Origin: Mycolicibacterium helvum
GTDB lineage: Bacteria > Actinomycetota > Actinomycetes > Mycobacteriales > Mycobacteriaceae
DNA length: 64,000 nt
Assembly: GCF_010731895.1 (NCBI RefSeq)
Contig: NZ_AP022596.1
Coordinates: 4,030,001-4,094,000 of the forward strand
Direction: 5' to 3'
Part shown: positions 28,616-36,868 of the stretch, piece by piece
Numbering within the stretch: position 1 is the first letter of the stretch
Layout: each line of letters opens with the position of its first letter
Position numbers and translations under genes: made by a program
The notes under the pieces: model-generated
Database searches by the model: none
Seen by the model: only the letters and a program-made list of their open reading frames with translations
What the model was told of the DNA's origin: nothing

Positions 28616-29532
28616 CCGCGGGTCTGATCGGGTCGGTGGCCTCGGCCGCCGACAAGCGCGCACGGTTTCGCCGTGGACTGGATTCCGGTCGGCTGCTCCG
28701 CTTTCCCGGGGCGTTCTCACCGCTGGTCGCCAAACTGGTCGCCGAGATCGGTTTCGACGGCATCTACGTTTCGGGTGCGGTGTTGTCGGCCGACCTCGGG
28801 CTGCCGGATATCGGCCTGACCACGCTCACCGAGATCTCGAGCCGAGGTGCCCAGATCGCGGGAGTCAACGATCTGCCGACGTTGATCGATGCTGACACCG
28901 GATTCGGTGAGCCGATGAGTGCAGCGCGCACGGTCACGGTGTTGGAGGACGCTGGCTTGGCCGGCTGCCACCTGGAAGACCAGGTGAATCCGAAACGGTG
29001 TGGCCACCTGGACGGCAAGGCCGTCGTGCCGACCGAGGAGATGGTCAAACGGCTTCGGGCGGCGGTTGCGGCCCGACGCGATCCGAACTTCATCATCTGC
29101 GCCAGGACCGATGCTGCCGGTATCGAAGGTGTGCCGGCCGCCATCGACCGGGCCAAGGCATACGCGGATGCCGGCGCCGACCTGATCTTCACCGAAGCGC
29201 TCCACACGCCCCTGGATTTCGAGCAGTTCCGTGCGGGTGTCGACACACCGCTGCTGGCGAATATGACGGAATTCGGCAAGTCCGAACTGCTGACGGCCGC
29301 CCAGCTGTCCGATATCGGCTACAACGTCGTGATCTACCCGGTAACCACCCTGCGGCTGGCGATGTACGCCGTCGAGGTTGGATTGCGCGAGATCGATTCC
29401 GCAGGAACGCAATCCGGGCTAATCAATGAGATGCAACACCGCAGCCGCCTATACGAACTGCTGCGCTATGCCGATTACAACCAGTTCGACTCCGATATCT
29501 ACAACTTCGCGCTACAAGGAGTGAACCGATGA
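28612..29532 (+). CDS. prpB: Methylisocitrate lyase
   Basis: Cleaves 2-methylisocitrate to pyruvate and succinate. The chain has 306 residues of the ICL/PEPM family. It shows the substrate-site motif [11 protein letters not shown] (about residue 125), [11 protein letters not shown] and [10 protein letters not shown]. tuberculosis lacks a dedicated prpB and uses isocitrate lyase, so its presence here supports a non-tuberculous species. GTG start coupled to prpD, and ATGA coupling to prpC. Confidence 0.94.
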   Translation: MTAGLIGSVASAADKRARFRRGLDSGRLLRFPGAFSPLVAKLVAEIGFDGIYVSGAVLSADLGLPDIGLTTLTEISSRGAQIAGVNDLPTLIDADTGFGEPMSAARTVTVLEDAGLAGCHLEDQVNPKRCGHLDGKAVVPTEEMVKRLRAAVAARRDPNFIICARTDAAGIEGVPAAIDRAKAYADAGADLIFTEALHTPLDFEQFRAGVDTPLLANMTEFGKSELLTAAQLSDIGYNVVIYPVTTLRLAMYAVEVGLREIDSAGTQSGLINEMQHRSRLYELLRYADYNQFDSDIYNFALQGVNR

Positions 29533-30641
29533 CTGCTCCCACGATCCACAAGGGGCTGGCCGGTGTCGTGGTCGACACGACCGCTATCTCCAAGGTGGTT
29601 CCCGAGACCAACTCGCTAACCTATCGGGGTTATCCCGTGCAGGATCTGGCCGCGCACTGCAGCTTTGAGCAGGTCGCCTACCTGTTGTGGCACGGCGAAT
29701 TGCCCACCGACCACGAGCTGTCTTTGTTCACCCAGCGGGAACGTGCATCGCGGCGGATCGACCGGTCGGTCCACTCCCTGCTGGCCAAGCTGCCCGACAA
29801 CTGCCATCCGATGGATGTGGTGCGCACCGCCATCAGTTACCTCGGGGCCGAGGATCCCGACGAGGATGACAGCACCCAGCCCGCCAACTATGCCAAGTCG
29901 TTGCGGATGTTCGCGGTGCTCCCGACGATCGTGGCCGCCGATATCCGGCGTCGCCGCGGACTGGAGCCGATCGCACCGCACAGCCAGCTGAGCTACGCCG
30001 AGAATTTCCTGACGATGAGTCTCGGCGAGATTCCGGACCCGTTGATCGTCAGGGCATTCGAGCAGTCGATGATCCTGTACGCCGAGCACAGCTTCAACGC
30101 GTCGACGTTCGCCGCGCGGGTGGTGACCTCGACGCAATCCGATATCTACAGCGCCGTGACGGCGGCGATCGGCGCCTTGAAGGGATCCCTACACGGTGGC
30201 GCCAACGAGGCCGTCATGCACGACATGATCGAGATCGGTTCCGCCGATCGAGCGGCGGAATGGTTGCACGGCAAGCTGTCCCGTAAGGACAAAGTGATGG
30301 GTTTCGGGCACCGGGTCTACAAGAACGGCGACTCGCGGGTGCCCACCATGAAGGCCGCGCTGACCCGTGTCGTGGAAGCGCGCGGCGGCCAGCGCTGGAT
30401 GGACATCTACAACGTGCTGGAATCGTCGATGTTCGCCGCCACCAAGATCAAGCCCAATCTCGATTTCCCGACCGGTCCGGCGTACTACCTGATGGGCTTC
30501 GACATCCCCAGCTTCACACCGCTGTTCGTGATGAGCCGGATCACCGGATGGACCGCGCACATCATGGAGCAGGCGGCGTCGAACGCATTGATCCGGCCGC
30601 TGTCCGAGTACTCGGGCCAGCCGCAGCGCGCGCTCGCGTAA
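29529..30641 (+). CDS. prpC: 2-methylcitrate synthase/citrate synthase
   Basis: Condenses propionyl-CoA (or acetyl-CoA) with oxaloacetate. It has 370 residues of the type-I citrate synthase fold. Key blocks are LTYRGYPVQDLA, SLHGGANEAVMHDM and the catalytic VMGFGHRVYKNGDSR. Third gene of prpDBC, starting within the prpB stop. A dual methylcitrate/citrate synthase activity is common in this branch and cannot be separated by sequence. Confidence 0.94.
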   Translation: MTAPTIHKGLAGVVVDTTAISKVVPETNSLTYRGYPVQDLAAHCSFEQVAYLLWHGELPTDHELSLFTQRERASRRIDRSVHSLLAKLPDNCHPMDVVRTAISYLGAEDPDEDDSTQPANYAKSLRMFAVLPTIVAADIRRRRGLEPIAPHSQLSYAENFLTMSLGEIPDPLIVRAFEQSMILYAEHSFNASTFAARVVTSTQSDIYSAVTAAIGALKGSLHGGANEAVMHDMIEIGSADRAAEWLHGKLSRKDKVMGFGHRVYKNGDSRVPTMKAALTRVVEARGGQRWMDIYNVLESSMFAATKIKPNLDFPTGPAYYLMGFDIPSFTPLFVMSRITGWTAHIMEQAASNALIRPLSEYSGQPQRALA

Positions 30642-30666
30642 CGCCAGATCCGCTCGAAAGGGACGT

Positions 30667-33600
30667 GTGTTTTCCAAGGTTCTGGTTGCCAATCGCGGTG
30701 AGATCGCGATCCGGGCGTTCCGTGCCGCCTACGAGTTGGGTGTCGGCACCGTCGCGGTCTACCCGTATGAGGACCGTAATTCGCTGCATCGGTCGAAGGC
30801 CGACGAGTCGTATCAGATCGGCGAGGAAGGCCATCCGGTCCGCGCGTATCTGAATGTCGAGCAGATCGTGTCGACCGCGCTGGCCTGCGGAGCCGATGCG
30901 ATCTACCCGGGGTACGGGTTCTTGTCGGAGAACCCGGAGCTGGCGGCTGCCTGCGCAGCAGCGGGCATCACGTTCGTCGGTCCGTCGGCAGACGTGCTGG
31001 AGCTGACCGGCAACAAGGCGCGGGCCATCGCGGCCGCGCGGGCTGCAGGGCTGCCGGTGTTGGCGTCTTCGGAGCCGTCGGCTGACATCGAGGAGTTGGC
31101 GAGAGCCGCGGATTCGATCGGTTTCCCGTTGTTCGTCAAGGCGGTGGCCGGTGGTGGCGGCCGTGGAATGCGCCGCGTGACCCAGGCCGCTGACCTGGAG
31201 GAGGCTATCGAAGCTGCCTCCCGCGAGGCGGAATCGGCGTTCGGCGATCCGACGGTGTTCCTGGAACAGGCGGTGATCAATCCGCGGCACATCGAGGTGC
31301 AGATTCTGGCCGACAGTACCGGTGAGGTCGTTCACTTGTTCGAGCGCGACTGCAGTGTGCAGCGCCGACATCAGAAGGTGATCGAGCTGGCGCCGGCGCC
31401 GAACCTGAATCCCGATTTGCGGCAACGGATTTGCGCAGACGCGGTGGCGTTCGCGCGGCAGATCGGGTACAGCTGTGCGGGCACGGTTGAGTTCCTGCTC
31501 GACGAGCGGGGTCAGCACGTCTTCATCGAGATGAATCCTCGGATCCAGGTGGAACACACGGTGACCGAAGAGATCACCGATGTGGATCTGGTGTCCGCGC
31601 AACTGCGGATCGCCAGCGGTGAGACCTTGGCCAACCTCGGATTGGACCAAGACGCAGTGCAGATTCGCGGCGCCGCGATGCAGTGCCGGATCACCACGGA
31701 AGACCCGGCCAGCGGGTTCCGGCCGGACACCGGGCGGATCACTGGATATCGGTCACCGGGCGGCGCGGGCATCCGCCTCGACGGCGGCACCAACATCGGT
31801 GCTGAAGTCACCGCCCACTTCGACTCCATGCTGGTCAAACTCAGCTGTCGCGGTTCAGATTTTCCGGCCGCGGTACGCCGCGCGCGGCGGGCGCTGGCCG
31901 AATTCCGGATCCGTGGTGTCGCCACCAACATCTCGTTTCTGCAGGCAGTTTTGGACGATCCCGACTTTCGGGCCGGGCAGGTCAGCACCTCGTTCATCGA
32001 TGAGCGCCCGCATCTTCTGACGGCGCGGTCCAGTGCTGACCGCGGTACCAAGATCTTGAACTACCTGGCCGATGTCACGGTCAATCAGCCGCACGGTCCA
32101 CGTCCCTCGGCGCTCTACCCACGCGACAAGCTGCCCGATATCGACCTGACGATAGCCCCGCCGCCAGGGTCGAAACAGCGGTTGGCTGAGCTCGGCCCGA
32201 ACGGCTTCGCGCGCTGGCTGCGCGAATCCTCTGCTGTCGGCGTCACCGATACCACATTTCGGGATGCGCACCAGTCATTGTTGGCCACCCGTGTGCGGAC
32301 CAGTGGATTGCTGCGCGTGGCGTCCCATATCGCCCGCATGACGCCGGAGCTACTCTCGGTCGAGTGTTGGGGCGGAGCAACCTATGACGTGGCGTTGCGC
32401 TTCCTCAAGCAGGATCCCTGGGATCGGTTGGCAGCGCTCCGCGAGGCACTGCCGAATATCTGCCTGCAAATGCTGCTCCGTGGACGCAACACCGTCGGGT
32501 ACACGCCCTACCCCGAACAGGTGACGCATGCATTCGTCGAGGAAGCGGCGCACACCGGCGTGGACATCTTCCGGATATTTGATTCGCTCAACAACATTGA
32601 TGCCATGCGCCCGGCGATCGATGCGGTGCTGAATACGGGTACGACGATCGCCGAGGTGGCGATGTCCTATACCGGTGATCTAGCCGATCCGGGCGAAAGC
32701 CTCTACACGCTGGACTATTACCTGCGATTGGCCGAGGCGATCGCGCAGGCCGGCGCGCATGTATTGGCTATCAAGGATATGGCCGGACTGTTGCGTGCCC
32801 CGGCCGCTGCCACTCTGGTCGCTGCGCTGAAGTCACGATTCGATCTGCCGGTGCACGTGCACACCCATGACACCCCCGGCGGGCAATTGGCGACGTACGC
32901 CGCGGCCTGGGCGGCCGGAGCCGATGCCGTCGATGGGGCGGCGGCACCATTGGCCGGCACCACCAGCCAGCCGTCACTCTCGTCGATTGTGGCTGCAGCG
33001 GCACACACCGAATTCGACACCGGGCTGTCGCTGTCCGCGGTGTGCGATCTGGAGCCGTATTGGGAGGCCCTGCGAAAGGTGTACGCGCCATTCGATGTTG
33101 CGGCGTCTGGGCCGACATTTCCCACCGGACGGGTGTACACCCACGAGATCCCGGGCGGTCAGCTGAGTAACTTGCGCCAACAGGCCGTCGCCTTGGGGTT
33201 GGGGGATCGGTTCGAAGAGATCGAGGACGCCTATGCCGGCGCTGATCGCGTGTTGGGCCGGTTGGTGAAGGTCACTCCGTCGAGCAAGGTGGTGGGGGAC
33301 CTGGCGTTGTCGCTGGTTGGTGCCGGAGCCAGCGCGCAGGAGTTCGCGGCCGAGCCGGCCCGCTATGACATCCCGGATAGTGTGATCGGGTTTCTGCGCG
33401 GGGAGCTGGGCGATCCGCCGGGAGGATGGCCAGAACCGTTGCGGTCCAAGGCTCTCCAGGGTCGTGGGCCGGCCAAACCGGAGCAGGAGTTGACCGCCGA
33501 GCAGGCGGCGGCGCTGGCCGCGCCGGGGCCTAAACGCCAGGCGATGCTCAATCATCTGCTGTTCGCCGGACCGACGGCCGAGTTTGAGGCGCACCGCGAG

Positions 33601-34065
33601 GAGTTCGGTGATACGTCGCGGCTGTCAGCCAATCAGTTCTTCTACGGATTGCGTCACGGCGAGGAACACCGGGTCAACCTGGAGCCCGGAGTGGAGTTGC
33701 TGATCGGCTTGGAGGCGATCAGCGATGCCGATGAGCGAGGGATGCGCACGGTGATGTGCATCATCAATGGGCAGTTGCGCCCGGTCATGGTGCGGGATCG
33801 CTCCATCGCCTCGAATGTTCCGGTGGCGGAGAAGGCTGATCGGACCAACCCCGACCACATAGCTGCGCCGTTCGCCGGTGTGGTCACCGTGTCGGTCGCC
33901 CAGGGGGACACTGTGGAAGCCGGGCAGACGTTGGCGACGATCGAGGCGATGAAGATGGAAGCCGCGATCACCGCCACCAAAGCCGGCACCGTCACCCGGA
34001 TCGCGGTCGCCACCACCGCCCAAGTCGAAGGCGGGGACCTACTGGTGGTGGTCGTTCGGGACTAG
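30667..34065 (+). CDS. pyc: Pyruvate carboxylase
   Basis: Biotin enzyme making oxaloacetate from pyruvate. It has 1132 residues with the full order. Biotin carboxylase comes first (FSKVLVANRGEIAIR, then VAGGGGRGMRRV), followed by the carboxyltransferase barrel (TDTTFRDAHQSLLATRVRT) and a C-terminal biotinyl domain with EAMKMEAAIT (lysine about K1096). GTG start preceded by GAAAGGGA, 25 bases after prpC. Oxaloacetate is the acceptor for methylcitrate synthase and pyruvate is the product of PrpB, so co-location is metabolically coherent. Confidence 0.94.
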   Translation: MFSKVLVANRGEIAIRAFRAAYELGVGTVAVYPYEDRNSLHRSKADESYQIGEEGHPVRAYLNVEQIVSTALACGADAIYPGYGFLSENPELAAACAAAGITFVGPSADVLELTGNKARAIAAARAAGLPVLASSEPSADIEELARAADSIGFPLFVKAVAGGGGRGMRRVTQAADLEEAIEAASREAESAFGDPTVFLEQAVINPRHIEVQILADSTGEVVHLFERDCSVQRRHQKVIELAPAPNLNPDLRQRICADAVAFARQIGYSCAGTVEFLLDERGQHVFIEMNPRIQVEHTVTEEITDVDLVSAQLRIASGETLANLGLDQDAVQIRGAAMQCRITTEDPASGFRPDTGRITGYRSPGGAGIRLDGGTNIGAEVTAHFDSMLVKLSCRGSDFPAAVRRARRALAEFRIRGVATNISFLQAVLDDPDFRAGQVSTSFIDERPHLLTARSSADRGTKILNYLADVTVNQPHGPRPSALYPRDKLPDIDLTIAPPPGSKQRLAELGPNGFARWLRESSAVGVTDTTFRDAHQSLLATRVRTSGLLRVASHIARMTPELLSVECWGGATYDVALRFLKQDPWDRLAALREALPNICLQMLLRGRNTVGYTPYPEQVTHAFVEEAAHTGVDIFRIFDSLNNIDAMRPAIDAVLNTGTTIAEVAMSYTGDLADPGESLYTLDYYLRLAEAIAQAGAHVLAIKDMAGLLRAPAAATLVAALKSRFDLPVHVHTHDTPGGQLATYAAAWAAGADAVDGAAAPLAGTTSQPSLSSIVAAAAHTEFDTGLSLSAVCDLEPYWEALRKVYAPFDVAASGPTFPTGRVYTHEIPGGQLSNLRQQAVALGLGDRFEEIEDAYAGADRVLGRLVKVTPSSKVVGDLALSLVGAGASAQEFAAEPARYDIPDSVIGFLRGELGDPPGGWPEPLRSKALQGRGPAKPEQELTAEQAAALAAPGPKRQAMLNHLLFAGPTAEFEAHREEFGDTSRLSANQFFYGLRHGEEHRVNLEPGVELLIGLEAISDADERGMRTVMCIINGQLRPVMVRDRSIASNVPVAEKADRTNPDHIAAPFAGVVTVSVAQGDTVEAGQTLATIEAMKMEAAITATKAGTVTRIAVATTAQVEGGDLLVVVVRD

Positions 34066-34213
34066 CCGCTGACTGCGTCTAGACACAATCCACCTGCATT
34101 AGTCGGGCAGATCGGCCGGAGAGTTCCCGCAATTGAGAATCCAGTTGGCGGTCCCGTTGTGTGTTTAACTTCCTTGAAAATCAGCGCTTCTACACGAAAG
34201 GGGTGCGCGCGCC

Positions 34214-34891
34214 GTGCATATCGAACCGGGCATCGTTGAGGGTCCCAAGATCATCTTGAGCTATGTCACTGCCGGCGGCGCCGGAGCGTACGGGCTGTAT
34301 CTGGCCGCCAAGCTGGTGAAGGATCGCGGCCTCGGTGCGCTCCTGCTCCGGACGATGATGACCACCGCGCTGGTGTTCGTGTTCTTCCAGGTGTTCCCGC
34401 ACTACCCGGTCGGTATTTCGGAAGTTCACCTCATCCTCGGCTCCACACTGTTCCTGCTTTTCGGTGCCGCTCCCGCCGCGTTCGGCTTGGCGGGTGGACT
34501 GCTGCTGCAGGGGTTGTTCTTCGCACCATACGATCTCCCGCAGTTTGGGATGAACGTCACGACGCTGTTGGTGCCGCTATTCGCTCTGCAGTTCGTCGCG
34601 CACAAGGTGATCGCACCGGAAACGCCGTATGTCCAACTGAAATACCGTCAGGCGCTGGCTCTTTCGACGACATACCAGGCAGGGATCGTGTCCTGGGTCG
34701 CGTTCTGGGCGTTGCACGGAGAGGGTTTCGCGGGGCAGACAGTCCGCGATATCGCGACCTTCGGTGCCGCCTACATGACCGTCATCATCGTCGAGCCACT
34801 TGCCGATCTCGGTGTACTCGCCGCGGCGAAGGGACTACATCAGCTGAAGAACAGCCCGATCCTCGAACGGCGGCTGTTCAGCCCCGCGTAG
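34214..34891 (+). CDS. CbiM-family energy-coupling-factor permease
   Basis: Membrane protein of 225 residues with about seven helices. It begins MHIEPGIV; in CbiM/NikM proteins the N-terminal Met-His-Ile coordinates Co(II) or Ni(II). EVHLILGSTLFLLFG and FGMNVTTL match the conserved His and Asn regions of the family. No partner T-component or ATPase gene is beside it, so it is an orphan substrate-binding component unless its partners lie elsewhere. GTG start with GAAAGGGG upstream. The metal ion cannot be fixed from sequence. Confidence 0.75.
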   Translation: MHIEPGIVEGPKIILSYVTAGGAGAYGLYLAAKLVKDRGLGALLLRTMMTTALVFVFFQVFPHYPVGISEVHLILGSTLFLLFGAAPAAFGLAGGLLLQGLFFAPYDLPQFGMNVTTLLVPLFALQFVAHKVIAPETPYVQLKYRQALALSTTYQAGIVSWVAFWALHGEGFAGQTVRDIATFGAAYMTVIIVEPLADLGVLAAAKGLHQLKNSPILERRLFSPA

Positions 34892-35034
34892 TCCGCGGCG
34901 CTGTGCGGAGATCTGCCACTGCCAATTCTGCACGGTCGGTGTGGATGCCATGTCTGTATCTGTCGCCGCCTCGATCGGATCGGTTCCGCGCGGCAGGCAG
35001 GAACTAGGGCGTAGTCCGAAACGACCATGTCGAA

Positions 35035-35526
35035 GTGAGTGAAGTGGGCACCGAACGCCTTGAGCACGCGCTCGCTGAAATCGAGAGCAGGGTCCTCGAC
35101 GAGGTTTGGGTCAGCACCCGCCGTTCGATCTGTTGTGGCCTCCTGACAGCGTTGGTGGCGTTGGCGGCAGTGATGTGGTGGCATGACATCGCCGGTGAGG
35201 GTTCGGCATACGGATACAACCGAGTTCCGACGGCAGGAATGCTCGGGTTGACGGCCGCCGCCGTCGCGTCGGCTTTGGCACTTCGGTTGCGCCGTTTTCG
35301 GGCGTGTTGTCTTGCGGCCTTCGCCTGCGGCTTAGCTGGAGTTGCAGGCGCCGGGACATTTTGGTGGCTTCATACCGGCAGACCCGGTGCGTCGCTGCCC
35401 TGGCTGTTGATCGCGGATATCGCCGTGATCTTGCTGGCCATCGGGTGGTTGTCGGTTGTCATGACTCCGATGGAGCGTTCGCAACCTCAGATGCGTGAAC
35501 ACACTGAAACGGCCTGGCCCTTTTAG
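35035..35526 (+). CDS. Hypothetical membrane protein
   Basis: Predicted 163-residue protein. After an acidic N-terminus (EVGTERLEHALAEIESRVLDEVWV) there are about four hydrophobic helices: GLLTALVALAAVMWW, LGLTAAAVASALAL, CLAAFACGLAGVAG and LLIADIAVILLAIGW. I do not recognise the family. It follows the CbiM-like gene on the same strand after about 140 bases. The GTG start is the likeliest but not secure. Confidence 0.55.
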   Translation: MSEVGTERLEHALAEIESRVLDEVWVSTRRSICCGLLTALVALAAVMWWHDIAGEGSAYGYNRVPTAGMLGLTAAAVASALALRLRRFRACCLAAFACGLAGVAGAGTFWWLHTGRPGASLPWLLIADIAVILLAIGWLSVVMTPMERSQPQMREHTETAWPF

Positions 35527-35629
35527 TTGATTCGGGCATCATGCCGGCGCAGTTGGACTGTCGCCGCGGGTTCACGCCGCGAGGTGGGGTCGCTACCTGT
35601 GAGAAGGGCGCGATAACTCTGCAGCTCAA

Positions 35630-35745
35630 CCAATGTTTTGTAGGATGCGATGCGCGTCAGGGGAACACCGGTGCAAGACTCTACTGGGCAATCATCGGGA
35701 TCTTCGGCGGTTGGCTCGTGAGTCGTATCGCGACGACGAACCGAT
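35630..35745 (+). ncRNA. Possible cobalamin-riboswitch-like core (degenerate)
   Basis: GGGGAACACCGGTGCAAGAC (35658-35677) matches the conserved core of cobalamin riboswitches (GGGAA, a few bases, GGTG-x-AA), and CTGGGCAATCAT just after loosely resembles the following C-x-G-x-CC-GCAACTGT block. AGTCG near 35721 could be a remnant of the B12 box, but the rest of that box is not recognisable. No gene follows on this strand before the strong palindrome at 35775. A decayed element or chance resemblance are both possible. Confidence 0.3.
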
Positions 35746-35774
35746 CGACGATTTCGGAGAAGTAGCGTCGCCGC

Positions 35775-35802
35775 GCGGGCTGAGCCGATCGGCTCAGCCC
35801 GC
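35775..35802. terminator. 28-base perfect palindrome at the end of the FhuF-like gene
   Basis: GCGGGCTGAGCCGA (35775-35788) is followed immediately by its exact reverse complement TCGGCTCAGCCCGC. The element includes the stop codon of the leftward FhuF-like gene. For rightward transcripts, TTTT follows about 11 bases later; leftward there is no T-run. A transcription terminator between convergent units is the simplest reading; an operator is possible. Confidence 0.6.
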
Positions 35803-36702
35803 CGGCTCGCCAGTTTTCTCAGCAGCACGTAGCGCGGCACGCCACATATCGGCACGATCAGCGTCCGGGACCAGCACGCAGTCTCCGCATGTGCCGCCAC
35901 CAGGTATCCGATAGAACAGACAGCAATTGCGCCGGACGAAGAATCGATCCTGGTGATCATCGAACGGTCGTACGTAGTGGCCCGCACCGGTTAGTGACGG
36001 CCGGTCCAGAAGGGCCTGTACGGCCTCTATCGGGCCGATGCGAAACATCGACGAACTTCGCATCAGCATTCCCGCCGCCCCGGCCAAGGCCGAAGCAACA
36101 TTCCCCCGCAGGACGCGCGTCGACAGCCGGAATTGATCGGCGTATGCCGTCAGAAGGGGTTCGACGCACGGCACTAGCACCGTTGTCTCCAACGCAACGG
36201 CCGCTTCGTCGGCATCGTCGACCGCTGTGCCAGCGACGGTTGTGAAGGCGATGGGCACAGGTCCGCCCACGACCGGCCGCCAGCGGGCCTGGTATGGGTC
36301 CAGTCGAGGAACCACCCCGGCAAGGCACGCTGTCGCCAGCGCAGGTGCGACAAGCCGTGACATGACGCCCAGCGAACTTATCGATGCACAAGACCGCAGG
36401 TCGACCTCCGAACCTGCGCGCGAACGCAGGTAGTTGCGCGCGGTATCGACACGTTCTGACAAGCATCCCGCGTCGGTCCACAGATCGGCTACGGGGCGCC
36501 AATCACCTTCTGCTGCAGTCAGTTCGACCTTAAAATATGGCCCGACCTCGCCGGCCGAAATCAGTGCAGTGCGCACGCGCTCGATATCGGCAGGTGCTGG
36601 CACACGATCAGCTTGCCAGACGCGGACGGCCGCGGTGCGGGCGATTCCGACTTCTGCGACGGCGGACCGCGGCACAATGATCGGGTATGCATCGCTGCCC
36701 AA
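35794..36702 (-). CDS. FhuF-like (2Fe-2S) ferric siderophore reductase family protein
   Basis: Protein of about 302 residues whose C-terminus has the FhuF cysteine signature C-C-x10-C-x2-C (CCLFYRIPGGGTCGDC), which holds a [2Fe-2S] cluster. The central part is poorly conserved, as is usual in the family. Such proteins reduce ferric siderophores in the cytoplasm. The start is uncertain: TTG at 36702 gives the longest frame, GTG at 36675 is an alternative. It is divergent from a small desulforedoxin-like gene whose ribosome-binding site abuts this start. Confidence 0.75.
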   Translation of the reverse strand: MGSDAYPIIVPRSAVAEVGIARTAAVRVWQADRVPAPADIERVRTALISAGEVGPYFKVELTAAEGDWRPVADLWTDAGCLSERVDTARNYLRSRAGSEVDLRSCASISSLGVMSRLVAPALATACLAGVVPRLDPYQARWRPVVGGPVPIAFTTVAGTAVDDADEAAVALETTVLVPCVEPLLTAYADQFRLSTRVLRGNVASALAGAAGMLMRSSSMFRIGPIEAVQALLDRPSLTGAGHYVRPFDDHQDRFFVRRNCCLFYRIPGGGTCGDCVLVPDADRADMWRAALRAAEKTGEPAG

Positions 36703-36714
36703 CGAGGAGGAGCC

Positions 36715-36852
36715 ATGTCCCGTAATGTCGGAGATCGCTACGAATGCACAGTGTGCGGCTCGGTTTTGGTGTACGAGAAGCCTTGCCCCTGTGCGTCACC
36801 CACTGAACACGCCGAGATGTGCTGCGATCAACCGATGGTCACTTCTGGCTGA
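36715..36852 (+). CDS. Desulforedoxin-like small cysteine protein
   Basis: A 45-residue protein with six cysteines: C11 and C14 (YECTVCG), C24 and C26 (PCPC) and C36-C37 (MCCDQPM). A C-x2-C pair with a later adjacent C-C pair is the arrangement of desulforedoxin or the desulfoferrodoxin N-terminal domain, which binds one Fe(Cys)4. The ATG at 36715 has GAGGAGG about five bases upstream, which strongly supports this small gene and excludes longer readings. It is divergent from the FhuF-like reductase, so an electron-transfer or iron-related role is plausible. A zinc ribbon is the alternative. Confidence 0.7.
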   Translation: MSRNVGDRYECTVCGSVLVYEKPCPCASPTEHAEMCCDQPMVTSG

Positions 36853-36868
36853 TTAGTCGGGTCGGTCG

